Assembly (NCBI RefSeq): GCF_008244685.1
Contig: NZ_VTFT01000001.1
Coordinates: 661,248 to 725,247, forward strand
Direction: 5' to 3'
DNA from: Luteimonas viscosa
GTDB lineage: Bacteria > Pseudomonadota > Gammaproteobacteria > Xanthomonadales > Xanthomonadaceae
Length of the DNA: 64,000 bases
Under the pieces are notes generated by a model. It saw only the letters and a list, made by a program, of their open reading frames with translations. It was not told where the DNA came from and ran no database searches. The position numbers and the translations under genes are program-made. Below, piece by piece: positions 38,321-47,196 of the stretch (positions are counted from its first letter, which is position 1; each line of letters opens with the position of its first letter).

Positions 38321-39103
38321 ATGACCGATTCCCCCCTGCGCATCGACGATCGCGGCGCGATCCGCGTCATCACCATCGATCGTCCCGCCAAGCTGAATGC
38401 ACTGGATTCCGCCACGCTCGACGCGTTGCACGTCGCCGCCGACGCGGCCGCAGCCGATCCGCAGGTCCGCGTGCTGGTGCTCACCGGCGCGGGGCCGAAA
38501 GCATTCGTCGCCGGCGCGGATATCGCCGAGATGTCGGGCCTGAGTCCCGCGCAGGGCCGTGACTTCGCCCTGCGCGGCCAGCGGATGATGCGGCGCTTCG
38601 AACGGTTGCCGAAGCCGGTCATCGCCATGGTCAACGGCTTCGCGCTCGGCGGTGGACTGGAACTGGCGATGTGCTGCCACCTGCGGATCGCGGCCGATAC
38701 CGCACGGCTTGGCCAGCCGGAGATCAACCTCGGCCTGATCCCGGGCTTCGGCGGCACCCAGCGCCTGCTGCGGCTGGCCGGTCGCGCCGCGGCGCTGGAG
38801 CTGTGCCTGGCGGGTGCGCCGATCGATGCGGCGCGCGCGCTCCAGCTTGGCATCGTCAACCGGGTGGTGCCTGCGGCCGAGCTCGAGGCCGAGACGATGA
38901 AGCTGGCGACGCAACTGGCCGGCGCCGCGCCGCTGGCGCTGCGCGGAATCCTCGACTGCATCCAGGTGGGTGGCGAAGCCGGGATCGAGGAAGGTCTCGA
39001 GTACGAGGCCGCGCAGTTCGGCCTGGTGTTCTCCACAGAGGACATGCGCGAGGGCACGGCCGCCTTCCTCGACAAGCGCAAGCCTGTCTTTCACGGGCGC
39101 TGA
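38321..39103 (+). CDS. Enoyl-CoA hydratase (crotonase)
   Basis: A 260-residue hydratase of fatty-acid beta-oxidation type that adds water to trans-2-enoyl-CoA. Both catalytic Glu residues are present: NGFALGGGLELAMCCHLRIA and LGQPEINLGLIPGFGGTQRL. The oxyanion-hole motif AFVAGADIAEM is also present. This contrasts with the 34.6-kb paralogue, which lacks the first Glu. The 203 bases upstream contain its promoter and that of the FKBP gene. A gene of unknown function follows 15 bases downstream. Confidence 0.93.
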   Translation: MTDSPLRIDDRGAIRVITIDRPAKLNALDSATLDALHVAADAAAADPQVRVLVLTGAGPKAFVAGADIAEMSGLSPAQGRDFALRGQRMMRRFERLPKPVIAMVNGFALGGGLELAMCCHLRIAADTARLGQPEINLGLIPGFGGTQRLLRLAGRAAALELCLAGAPIDAARALQLGIVNRVVPAAELEAETMKLATQLAGAAPLALRGILDCIQVGGEAGIEEGLEYEAAQFGLVFSTEDMREGTAAFLDKRKPVFHGR

Positions 39104-39118
39104 CGCGGCCGGCCGCCG

Positions 39119-39535
39119 ATGTCCCGAGAACCCGCCGCGCCCGGTTCCGCCAACGGCACGGGAGCGAACCCCGACGCAAGACGGCTGGTCGAGCTGCTGC
39201 GCGACGACGCGATCGATGCGGCCATCGACGCGGGCCTGATGGCTTGCAGCGACGATGCGCTACGGGGGCTCGACGAGGCCTCGCGCACGCTGGTGGTGGA
39301 AACGCGGCGGCGCCTGCAAGCGGCGTGGGACGCGCGCGCGCGCTACCGGTCGCGTCAGGCGCGCCTCGCGCGGCGCAAGCCCGAACGCGAAGCCCGCCGG
39401 GCTGCGGCATCGCCCCCCGATTCCGGGAAGGCCGGCGACGGATCGCCGACCGCGGCTCCCGCGGTGACACCGGGACTGCCGGCCGCCGCCGCGGCCGCAC
39501 TGGCGCGCGCCAAGGCACGCGCGGGATCGCCATGA
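39119..39535 (+). CDS. Conserved protein of unknown function upstream of nth
   Basis: A 138-residue Ala/Arg-rich protein. The first half has a helical pattern (RRLVELLRDDAIDAAIDAGL, then LDEASRTLVVETRRRLQAAWDARARYRSRQARLARR). The second half is low-complexity with a C-terminal AAAAAALARAKARAG. That tail resembles C-terminal linkers of RnfB/RnfC-type electron-transport proteins, which often sit next to nth, but no iron-sulfur motif is present, so I do not name it. Its stop overlaps the nth start by four bases (ATGA), implying translational coupling. Confidence 0.65.
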   Translation: MSREPAAPGSANGTGANPDARRLVELLRDDAIDAAIDAGLMACSDDALRGLDEASRTLVVETRRRLQAAWDARARYRSRQARLARRKPEREARRAAASPPDSGKAGDGSPTAAPAVTPGLPAAAAAALARAKARAGSP

Positions 39536-40227
39536 CGCCGCCGGTCGCGCGCAAGCGCGGGCGCCGGCCGGCCGGCGCCCGCAGCCTGCTGTCGCCCGCC
39601 GAAGTCCGCGAGCTGTTCTCGCGCCTGGCGGAGGTCGATCCCGCACCCACCACGGAACTGGAGTACACGAACGCGTTCGAGCTGCTGGTCGCGGTGGTGC
39701 TGTCGGCGCAGGCGACGGACGTCGGAGTCAACAAGGCCACGCGCCGCCTGTATCCGGTGGCGAACACGCCGCAGGCGATCCTCGCGCTCGGCGAGGAAGG
39801 ACTGAAGCGCTACATCTCGACCATCGGCCTGTTCAATGCGAAGGCGAAGAACGTGATCGCGCTGTGCCGGATCCTCGTCGATGAGCACGACGGGCAGGTG
39901 CCGCGCACGCGCGAAGCACTCGAGGCGCTTCCCGGCGTCGGCCGCAAGACCGCGAACGTCGTGCTCAACACCGTGTTCGGCGAAGGCACGATCGCGGTGG
40001 ACACGCATATCTTCCGCGTCGCCAACCGCACCGGCCTGGCGCTGGGCAAGGACGTGCGGGCGGTGGAGGACGGGCTGATGCGGGTGGTGCCGGACGAGTT
40101 TTTGCTGGGGGCGCATCACTGGCTCATCCTGCACGGCCGCTACGTGTGCAAGGCGCGCAAGCCCGACTGTCCCCACTGCGTGATCCGCGACCTGTGCAGG
40201 TTCAGGGACAAGACGACGGCCGGATAG
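39532..40227 (+). CDS. nth: Endonuclease III
   Basis: A 231-residue DNA glycosylase/AP lyase that removes oxidised pyrimidines. It has the helix-hairpin-helix LPGVGRKTANVVLNTVFG with the catalytic Lys, and the catalytic Asp in VDTHIFRVANRTG. The [4Fe-4S] cluster Cys set is C206-x6-C213-x2-C216-x5-C222 (CKARKPDCPHCVIRDLC). The start overlaps the previous stop. The last 107 bases of the gene, from 40121, belong to a 178-bp tandem repeat that continues past the stop. Confidence 0.95.
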   Translation: MTPPVARKRGRRPAGARSLLSPAEVRELFSRLAEVDPAPTTELEYTNAFELLVAVVLSAQATDVGVNKATRRLYPVANTPQAILALGEEGLKRYISTIGLFNAKAKNVIALCRILVDEHDGQVPRTREALEALPGVGRKTANVVLNTVFGEGTIAVDTHIFRVANRTGLALGKDVRAVEDGLMRVVPDEFLLGAHHWLILHGRYVCKARKPDCPHCVIRDLCRFRDKTTAG

Positions 40228-40614
40228 TCGCCTGCGCGGAGCGATCATCGGCCGCGGGCGCGGCAGCCAGACCACGGCGCCCTGGCGACTCGCGGGCCGG
40301 CTCATCCTGCACGGCCGCTACGTGTGCAAGGCGCGCAAGCCCGACTGTCCCCACTGCGTGATCCGCGACCTGTGCAGGTTCAGGGACAAGACGACGGCCG
40401 GATAGTCGCCTGCGCGGAGCGATCGTCGGCCGCGGGCGCGGCAGCCAGACCACGGCGCCCTGGCGACTCGCGGGCCGGCTCATCCTGCACGGCCGCTACG
40501 TGTGCAAGGCGCGCAAGCCCGACTGTCCGCACTGCGTGATCCGCGACCTGTGCCGGTTCAAGGACATGACGACGGCGGATAGTCGCGGCGCGGAGCGATC
40601 TTCCGTGGTGGACG
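40121..40614 (+). repeat. Tandem 178-bp repeat containing the nth 3' end, about 2.7 copies
   Basis: Copies begin at 40121, 40299 and 40477 (period 178). Copies 1 and 2 differ at one base that I can see (ATCATCGG versus ATCGTCGG). Copy 3 is close through the iron-sulfur cysteine codons (two to three changes) and then decays by about 40614. Only copy 1 is in frame with nth, because 178 is not a multiple of three and a stop precedes copy 2. Copies 2 and 3 are therefore noncoding remnants of the nth C-terminus. Confidence 0.92.
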
Positions 40615-40669
40615 CGGCAGCCGCCCGCAGCGCATGTGGGCGCTGCGGACACGGCCACGTCGCCCTTGC

Positions 40670-41359
40670 TCAGCGCGCCGCAGCGTAGGAGACGGTGACG
40701 TTGGGATCCAGCGGCAACACGGTCTTGCTCGAGAAGCGCTGGTCGTCGGGTCCGGTCCAGTTGCAGGTCGACGGCGCCGACCTGGGCCCGAGATAGCACA
40801 CCGGCCACAGCAGCGTGGACGGGACCGGCTGCCCCGCGACCTGCTCGGGCGCGAACCGCCATTGACGGGACGCCGTCGCCGCGGCACCGGCCATCGCCCG
40901 GGTGACGTTGCCCGTCGCGGCGTGGACGTCGACGCCGTCCACCGCGCCGTCCGCCGACACCTGAAGCCGCAGCACCACCATGCCTTCCCTGCCGGAAAGC
41001 TGGTCGCGCATCGGATAGTCGGGCGGCGTCATCGCCGCCAGCGCCGGGCCGGTGGTCGCCGAGACCACGCGGTAGTCGCCGTGCACGGGCTCGTCGACCA
41101 CCACGCGCAGGTAGGTCCGCGTGCCCTTGCCTTCGCGTGCGCCGGCATCGGGGGCGAACACCCAGTCGCGGATCTCGGCCGACAGCGCGTCGCCGGCGGC
41201 GCCCGGCATCGACCCGTACGGCTCCAGCCGCTCCAGGCGGCCTTCCGCGTCGAGCGCGACGGCGAAGGTGTAGACGTGCTGCGTCGACTGCGGGGCGTCG
41301 GACGCGAAGCCCGCGACAGGCAGGGCGAGCGACAGCAGCAGGGGAATCGCGATCCGCAT
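40670..41359 (-). CDS. Exported protein with TonB C-terminal-type domain
   Basis: A 229-residue protein with a signal peptide (MRIAIPLLLSLALPVAGFASD). The C-terminal half, PPDYPMRDQLSGREGMVVLRLQVSADGAVDGVDV through ASRQWRFAPEQVAGQPV, matches the TonB_C fold (energy-transducer domain). It lacks the N-terminal membrane anchor and Pro-rich linker of a working TonB, so it probably does not energise receptors in the usual way. Standalone TonB_C proteins of this type are frequent in Xanthomonadaceae and their role is unclear. I chose the ATG at 41359 because the signal peptide starts there. Confidence 0.78.
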   Translation of the reverse strand: MRIAIPLLLSLALPVAGFASDAPQSTQHVYTFAVALDAEGRLERLEPYGSMPGAAGDALSAEIRDWVFAPDAGAREGKGTRTYLRVVVDEPVHGDYRVVSATTGPALAAMTPPDYPMRDQLSGREGMVVLRLQVSADGAVDGVDVHAATGNVTRAMAGAAATASRQWRFAPEQVAGQPVPSTLLWPVCYLGPRSAPSTCNWTGPDDQRFSSKTVLPLDPNVTVSYAAAR

Positions 41360-41497
41360 GATCCAGTACTCCGGCGCCGGGGCGCAGTTGCAGGTAAGTG
41401 GAGTGATCACACTACGTGCCGGAGCGTGGTGGGTTACACCTTGATGACAAAGCCGGCCGCGCTGGACGAGCGGTATCTTTTTCCAGACGAACGGTTG

Positions 41498-42352
41498 CTA
41501 GAGGTGCCGCCCGACGCGCAGCCACTTGGTCGCCACCCACTTCTCGCCTTCGATCACCGGCGCGCCGCCGTGCAGGCTGCCGGTCATCGGATGCGGTCGA
41601 TCGTAGGCGAAGAACACCGCATTGCCCTTCACCGCGCCGACTTCGAACCGCGCATCCGGGAACGTGGTGGCGCCGCCGCGCGCCGGCGTGTTGAGGTACA
41701 TCACGATCGAGGCCACCCGCTGGCCGCCGCGCGACAGCGCCACGTGCGCGCCGGGGCGGTCGGGATCGAAGTAGTCGTAGTGCGGCTTGTACTGTGCGCC
41801 CGGGCCGTAGCGCAGCAGTTGCAGCCCTTCCCCGTTCTCGAGCGGCCAGTCGACCAGTGCCGCCAGGCGCTGCTCGATGCGCGCGCACAGCGGGTTCTCG
41901 CTCCTGCGGAAGAAGGTGCCCTGGCTGCTGCGCGCCTCGTGCGCTTCATCGGCGCCTGTGTCCGGATTGAACACCGAGGAAGGTTTCAGCCGTTCGCGAC
42001 CCATCGCCACCATCGCGTCGCACTCCTCTTCCGAGAGCACGCCGCCGAACACCACCACGCGCGGATGCAGCATGTTCGCCAGTACCTGCACCCGGCGGTC
42101 GCCCGCGTCGATCACCGACGAGTCGTTCATGCCGACCGGGCACGGCACCTTCTCCGGCGGCGGCAGGCCGTGGTCGCGCGCGTGCTCTTCCAGGTGCGTG
42201 CGCATCGCCGACTCGAGCGCGGCCGCGGCGTCGTCGGCCTGCCAACCCTGCCCGACCATGGACGCGAGCACGTCGTCGGGCGCTGCACCCGAACGCACCT
42301 GGCCCAGCAGCCAGTCCAGCGCGGCCCGGTCGATGCGCGGCCTGCCTTCCAT
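41498..42352 (-). CDS. Prolyl-4-hydroxylase-like 2-oxoglutarate/Fe(II) dioxygenase
   Basis: A 284-residue oxygenase. The C-terminal double-stranded beta-helix holds the iron ligands: HYDYFD (His-x-Asp) and a distal His in MTGSLHGGAPV, then the 2-oxoglutarate Lys in GEKWVATKW. LLRYGPGAQYKPHYDYF and VALSRGGQRVASIVMYLN are typical prolyl-4-hydroxylase P4Hc motifs. The N-terminal 90 residues are a helical extra domain (ALDWLLGQVRSGAAPDDVLASM). The ATG at 42352 has GAGGGAG upstream. A perfect Pho box lies 47 bases upstream of the start, suggesting phosphate-starvation control, an unexpected link. The substrate is unknown. Confidence 0.87.
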   Translation of the reverse strand: MEGRPRIDRAALDWLLGQVRSGAAPDDVLASMVGQGWQADDAAAALESAMRTHLEEHARDHGLPPPEKVPCPVGMNDSSVIDAGDRRVQVLANMLHPRVVVFGGVLSEEECDAMVAMGRERLKPSSVFNPDTGADEAHEARSSQGTFFRRSENPLCARIEQRLAALVDWPLENGEGLQLLRYGPGAQYKPHYDYFDPDRPGAHVALSRGGQRVASIVMYLNTPARGGATTFPDARFEVGAVKGNAVFFAYDRPHPMTGSLHGGAPVIEGEKWVATKWLRVGRHL

Positions 42353-42398
42353 CCGATGCTCCCTCGCACGCGTGTGCATACCAGCAGGCCCGCGAAAC

Positions 42399-42416
42399 AT
42401 GACAGCGCGATGACAG
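42399..42416 (-). promoter_or_regulatory. Perfect Pho box
   Basis: On the minus strand it reads CTGTCAT-CGCG-CTGTCAT, two exact 7-bp PhoB half-sites with the standard 4-bp spacer. It points toward the dioxygenase gene. TATGCA 18 bases further on may be the -10, slightly farther than usual. It lies in the 260-bp divergent region shared with the lipoprotein gene, so it may influence both. Confidence 0.85.
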
Positions 42417-42612
42417 CTGTCGCGCGAACGCAACCGGGCGCGCGCATGACGATCCGGGGAAATACGTCGCATGGCTGCAAGAAAGCTGTCACGCAACGGA
42501 CCTAGCCTTCACCTCCGATTCACCGGAACGCAGCGGTTGCCGCCCCGACGGGCGGAACAGGGCCGCGGTTCCACTGCTGCGTTCGCAGTCCATTCCCTCC
42601 GGAGACCTACAG

Positions 42613-44082
42613 ATGTCCATGCGCCACAGTTCCAAGGCCCTGCTCATGACGTTCGGCGCGGTGCTCGCCCTCAGCGGCTGCGGCGGCAACGGTGCCGACC
42701 GCGTCGCGTCGCCGGGCGAGGGCGCCTTCCCGCCGCCGCCCACCACGCCGCCGCCCCCGCCGCCGACCACCCCGCCGCCGCCGCCGCCGCCGAGCGACGG
42801 GCCCGCCGCGGATTGCCCGGAAGGCTTCGCCAACATCGGCACCGTGGCCGACAACAGCCTGCGCGCGTGCCGCCTGCCGGAACGCATCGTCGGCAACTTC
42901 GTGATCCCGCAGCGCGACGGTACCGTCTATGCGATCAGCGGCCGCGTCGCGGTCGGTGACGACCGCGGTGGCGACGCGAATGCACCGGTCGCCGACGCGG
43001 AGCAGGGCATCCTCACCATCGAGCCCGGCGTGACCCTGTACGGTTCCGCCGGCGCCGACCTGCTGGTCGTCAACCGCGGCTCGCAGATCTACGCCGAAGG
43101 CACCGCCAGCGATCCCATCACCCTCACTGCCCGCGCCGACCTCGAAGGCGACACCGGCGCGGATTCGATCGGCCTGTGGGGCGGCCTCGTGCTGCTCGGC
43201 CGCGCGCCGATCAATGCCTGCCCCGGCGAGACCGTCTCCGGCACGCCCGAGTGCCAGGAGCAGATCGAAGGCACCGACGGCTTCTACGGCGGCAACGCCC
43301 CGCGCGACAACTCGGGCGTCGTCAGGTACCTGCGGGTCAAGCACTCGGGCTTCGAGGTCACCGCCAACAACGAGCTCAACGGCATCACCATGGGCGGCGT
43401 CGGCGACGGCACCCTGTTCGAGTACGTGCAGGTGCACAACAGTTCCGACGACGGCATCGAGTTCTTCGGCGGCACGGTCAACGGGCGCTACATCGTGGTC
43501 ACCGGCGCCGACGACGACAGCCTCGACACCGACACCGGCTGGGACGGTTCGCTGCAGTTCGGCATCGTGCTCCAGCGTGCCGGCGGCGGCGATCGCATGA
43601 ACGAGTGGTCGTCGATCCGTCGCGAGCCGTACTCGAACCCGAAGGTCGCCAACTTCACCTACGTCGGCCGTGCCGGCGGCGGCGCCGCGATCACGCTCAA
43701 CCAGGGCACGCAGGCCGAGTTCTACAACACCGTGGTGACCCGTCCGGAAGGTGGCACGGATGCCGGCACGCAGTGCCTGAGCATCTCGGACGAGAACACC
43801 ACCGGCACCTTCGGCTCGGTGTTCTTCACCTGCCCGACCCCGTTCGCGGACCAGCGCGCGCAGGACGCGTTCGAGGCCGGCACCGGCAATTCCACCGGCA
43901 CCTCGACCCTCACCGACGTGTTCGTCAACGGCGCCAACGAGACCGCGGTCGCTGCCTTCCAGGGACTGGTCGGCGTCGACAGCTTCTTCCAGCAGGTGGA
44001 CTACATCGGCGGCGTGCGCAACGCCTCCGACACCTGGTGGCAGGGCTGGACCTGCGGCCTTTCGGCCGACACGCCCTGCTGA
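42613..44082 (+). CDS. Large outer-membrane/secreted lipoprotein, beta-helix-like
   Basis: A 489-residue lipoprotein. A signal peptide with lipobox LALSGC is followed by a Pro-rich spacer (residues about 36-62) and a long domain rich in short beta-strands and turn glycines (GSAGADLLVVNRGSQIYAEG, GLWGGLVLLGRAPIN). This suggests a right-handed beta-helix. Four or more Cys may pair, and it ends WQGWTCGLSADTPC. I do not recognise an enzymatic motif. It sits before a TonB receptor and a type II secretion operon, behind a region with a Pho box. A surface lipoprotein exported in phosphate starvation, like ElpS of Caulobacter, is a reasonable model; homology to ElpS is untested. Confidence 0.78.
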   Translation: MSMRHSSKALLMTFGAVLALSGCGGNGADRVASPGEGAFPPPPTTPPPPPPTTPPPPPPPSDGPAADCPEGFANIGTVADNSLRACRLPERIVGNFVIPQRDGTVYAISGRVAVGDDRGGDANAPVADAEQGILTIEPGVTLYGSAGADLLVVNRGSQIYAEGTASDPITLTARADLEGDTGADSIGLWGGLVLLGRAPINACPGETVSGTPECQEQIEGTDGFYGGNAPRDNSGVVRYLRVKHSGFEVTANNELNGITMGGVGDGTLFEYVQVHNSSDDGIEFFGGTVNGRYIVVTGADDDSLDTDTGWDGSLQFGIVLQRAGGGDRMNEWSSIRREPYSNPKVANFTYVGRAGGGAAITLNQGTQAEFYNTVVTRPEGGTDAGTQCLSISDENTTGTFGSVFFTCPTPFADQRAQDAFEAGTGNSTGTSTLTDVFVNGANETAVAAFQGLVGVDSFFQQVDYIGGVRNASDTWWQGWTCGLSADTPC

Positions 44083-44103
44083 GCGGGCCGACGCCTCGCA
44101 CCC

Positions 44104-44136
44104 GGGGGGCGGCCATTCGCGGCCGCCCCCCTTTCT
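44104..44136 (+). terminator. Terminator between lipoprotein and TonB receptor genes
   Basis: An 11-bp stem GGGGGGCGGCC/GGCCGCCCCCC with a six-base loop is followed by TTTCT. It could act as an attenuator between the two genes, leaving less transcript for the receptor. Confidence 0.74.
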
Positions 44137-44176
44137 GCATGACGCCCCGCAACGCCCCCGCAGCCAAGGCCACACC

Positions 44177-46888
44177 ATGACACGCTATCCGACACGCAGC
44201 GGCCTGTCCGTCGCGATCACCGCCCTGCTCACCTGCCAGAGCGCATGGGCCCAGCAGCCCGAGTCGCCCGGCGGATCCGCCGGCGTTCCGCCGCAGGCCA
44301 CCATCGTTTACGCCACCGTGGCCCAGGCCGCGCCGGCCTCCGCCGCGCAGCAGGCGGCCAGCGAACCCGCGAGCGGGCAACCGGCCCAGCTCGACGCGGT
44401 CGAGGTGCGCGGCGAATACATCCCCGAGCCGATGCTGCAGACCGCCGAGGTCGCTTCGTTCATCACCCGCGAGGACTTCGAGCGCACCGGCGACGGCGAC
44501 GCGGCCGAGGCCCTGCAGCGCGTGTCTGGCGTGAGCATCGTCGGCGACAAGTTCGTCTACGTGCGCGGCCTGGGCGAGCGTTACTCATCGGCGCTGCTCA
44601 ACGGTTCGCCGCTGCCCAGCCCGGAGCCGATGCAGCGCGTGATACCGCTGGACCTGTTCCCGAGCGAGGTGCTGCAGGGCATGACCGTGCAGAAGACCTA
44701 CTCGGTGAAGTACCCGGGCGAGTTCGGCGGCGGCGTGGTCGACCTGCAGTCGCTGACGATTCCCGACGAACCGTTCCTCAAGTTCAGCGTCGGCGGCGGC
44801 GGCAACAGCGCCACCACCGGCGAGAAGGGCTTGACCTACTACGGCTCCGAAGACGACTGGTGGGGCTACGACGACGGCACCCGCAAGATGCCGCGCGAGC
44901 TGCAGGACGCCATCGCCACCGGCCAGCGCGTGGACCTCGGCAACTTCAGCCGCGAGGACATCCGCCGCATCGGGCGCAGCTTCCAGAACGCCAATCTCAA
45001 CGTGTTGCAGGAAAAGGACAGCATCGACCCGGACGCCAATTTCGGCTTCAGCGCCGGCTGGTCGGCCGAGATGGGCGACGACGCGCGCATGGGCGTGATC
45101 GCGGTCGCCGGCTTCGAGAACGAATGGCGCACCCGCTTCGGCGACCAGGAACAGGGCTTCTTCGTCGGCGACGTGCTCGAGTACGACTCCGACTACGAGT
45201 TCCTGTCCACCCACAACAACGCCCGCGTCAACGCCCTGCTCGGCATCGGCTACGAATGGGGTCGTCATCGCATCGGCCTGAACACGCTGTACGTGCACGA
45301 CACGATCAAGGAAGCGCGCAGCCGCGCCGGCGTGGACAACCTCGCAGGCTTCGAGGCACGCGACGACTACACCGAATGGTTCGAGCGCGAGATGCTCAAC
45401 CACCAGCTCAGCGGCAGCCACGCCTTCGGCGAGTACGACGACCTGAAGGTGGAGTGGCGCGCGGCGGTGGCCCGTGCCACCCGCGACGTGCCCTACGAGA
45501 AGGGCATCCGCTACGAGAACGTCGACGGCTACTGGGCGCACGACGCCTCGCGCGTGCAGAACTACACCCGCTTCAGCGCGGTGGAGGACGAGGTGGCCAG
45601 CGGCGGCGTCGACCTGACCTGGCGCCTGCCGGTCGAGCGCGACCTCACCCTCAGCACCGGCGCCTCGTACATGGACAACGATCGCGGCGCGTGGTCGCGC
45701 GAGTTCCGCTTCCTCGCGCTCGACGGCCCGCTGCCGTTCTACAACCGCTACCAGCGTCCGGACTACCTGTTCTCCGACTACAACCTGAGCCAGGACCTGC
45801 TGCGCCTGCGCGAGACCACCGGCAGCTTCGGCGCCGCCGCCTACGACGCCACGCTCAAGGTGCTCGGCGCCTACGCGCAGCTGGAGGGCGAGATCACGCC
45901 GAACCTGCGTGCGACGCTGGGCGTGCGCTACGAAGACGCCACCCAGGCGGTGCATCCGTACGACATCTTCACCGGCGTGCGCCAGCCGGGCCCCGAGCCG
46001 CTGCGCAACGACTATTTCCTGCCGGCGCTCACCGTGACCTGGAACATCGCAGAGAACCGGCAGTTGCGCTTCGGCGCCTCGCAGACGATCGCCCGGCCGC
46101 AGTTCCGCGAGATGGCCCCGCAGCAGTACACCGATCCCGACAGCGACCGCCTGTTCACCGGCAACCCGTTCCTGGTCGACAGCGAGCTGACCAACTTCGA
46201 TGCCCGCTACGAATGGTTCTTCGGCTCCGGCGAGTACTTCACCGCCGGCCTGTTCTACAAGCTGATCGACAATCCGATCGAATCGAACGTCAATTTCGCC
46301 GGCGGCACGACGTTCCAGAGCTTCCTCAACGCGCCCGAGGCGACCGTCTACGGCGCCGAGCTGGAATTCAAGAAGTACTTCGACGCGGAATTCCAGGCCG
46401 ACTGGTGGACGGGCAACCGCCTGTACCTGGCCACCAACTACACCTGGACCGATTCGGAAGTGAATGCCGACGAGGACGACACGGTGCAGCCCTACGGCTT
46501 CGCAACGCCGGTGGCCGCGCGCCTGTTCGTGCGCGACGGCAGCGTGCTCCAGGGGCAGTCCGAGCACATCGCCAACCTGCAGTTCGGAATCGAGAACGAA
46601 GGCAGCGGCCTGCAGGCGACGCTGATCGCGAACTACGTCAGCGAGCGCGTGTCCGCGCGCGGCCGTCCCGGCCAGCCGGACTACGTGGAAGAACCCGGCC
46701 TGACCATGGACTTCGTGCTGCGCAAGACCATGCGCTTCGGCGAGCAGCCGCTGACCATCGGCTTCGCCGCCCGCAACCTGCTGGACACGGAGTTCCACGA
46801 GTACCAGGAGCGTGCAGGCCAGAAGGTCAACATCCTGCGCTACGACCCGGGCGTGTCGTACTCGGTGAGCCTGTCGACGGAGTTCTGA
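44177..46888 (+). CDS. TonB-dependent receptor paired with the lipoprotein
   Basis: A 903-residue outer-membrane receptor. The signal peptide ends near SAWAQ. An Ala-rich extension precedes the TonB-box-like LDAVEVRGEYIPEPM, followed by a plug domain (VASFITREDFERTGDGDAAE, YVRGLGERYSSALLNG) and a large barrel with DLQSLTIPDEPFLK. The last residues SYSVSLSTEF end in Phe, the barrel-assembly signal. The substrate is unknown. The place between a putative phosphate-starvation lipoprotein and a type II secretion cluster suggests a phosphorus-rich or polymer-derived ligand. The ribosome-binding site is weak, so expression may depend on coupling to the upstream gene. Confidence 0.88.
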   Translation: MTRYPTRSGLSVAITALLTCQSAWAQQPESPGGSAGVPPQATIVYATVAQAAPASAAQQAASEPASGQPAQLDAVEVRGEYIPEPMLQTAEVASFITREDFERTGDGDAAEALQRVSGVSIVGDKFVYVRGLGERYSSALLNGSPLPSPEPMQRVIPLDLFPSEVLQGMTVQKTYSVKYPGEFGGGVVDLQSLTIPDEPFLKFSVGGGGNSATTGEKGLTYYGSEDDWWGYDDGTRKMPRELQDAIATGQRVDLGNFSREDIRRIGRSFQNANLNVLQEKDSIDPDANFGFSAGWSAEMGDDARMGVIAVAGFENEWRTRFGDQEQGFFVGDVLEYDSDYEFLSTHNNARVNALLGIGYEWGRHRIGLNTLYVHDTIKEARSRAGVDNLAGFEARDDYTEWFEREMLNHQLSGSHAFGEYDDLKVEWRAAVARATRDVPYEKGIRYENVDGYWAHDASRVQNYTRFSAVEDEVASGGVDLTWRLPVERDLTLSTGASYMDNDRGAWSREFRFLALDGPLPFYNRYQRPDYLFSDYNLSQDLLRLRETTGSFGAAAYDATLKVLGAYAQLEGEITPNLRATLGVRYEDATQAVHPYDIFTGVRQPGPEPLRNDYFLPALTVTWNIAENRQLRFGASQTIARPQFREMAPQQYTDPDSDRLFTGNPFLVDSELTNFDARYEWFFGSGEYFTAGLFYKLIDNPIESNVNFAGGTTFQSFLNAPEATVYGAELEFKKYFDAEFQADWWTGNRLYLATNYTWTDSEVNADEDDTVQPYGFATPVAARLFVRDGSVLQGQSEHIANLQFGIENEGSGLQATLIANYVSERVSARGRPGQPDYVEEPGLTMDFVLRKTMRFGEQPLTIGFAARNLLDTEFHEYQERAGQKVNILRYDPGVSYSVSLSTEF

Positions 46889-46903
46889 GCGCGTTTGACC
46901 TTT

Positions 46904-46925
46904 CCCCCGCTCACATGAGCGGGGG
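46904..46925 (+). terminator. Hairpin after the TonB receptor gene
   Basis: CCCCCGCTCA/TGAGCGGGGG with a two-base loop lies 16 bases after the stop. It is preceded by TTT and followed by GAAGG, so it is strong in structure but lacks a downstream T run. Confidence 0.65.
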
Positions 46926-47196
46926 GAAGGAGCAGCAGCGGACTTGATGCGTCAAGGCGATCGCAGTCCTCGACTCACGCGCAGTCGCCTCTGGAGACGG
47001 AGATGATTCCTCGTTCGTCCGGCGATTCAATCGCTGCTCCGGATGGGCCTCGGCGTCCGCTTGCGGGACGTCGGACAGCCGCTCACCCGTCTGCGGAACG
47101 ACTGGATATCCGCCAGCCGGAAGGCTGCGGTGCGAGCACCCGGCTCGGTCACTCGGGTTCCACACGGACGAAAGCCGGACCTCGACGACCGCCGAG

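Noticed and set aside
40299-40614. Second and third copies of the endonuclease III C-terminus as separate genes
   Set aside because: They lack a start and the catalytic domain and are out of frame with nth; they are repeat remnants.
42486-42503. Full Pho box directed at the lipoprotein gene
   Set aside because: CTGTCAC is followed by CGGACCT, a poor second half; the perfect box at 42399 points the other way.
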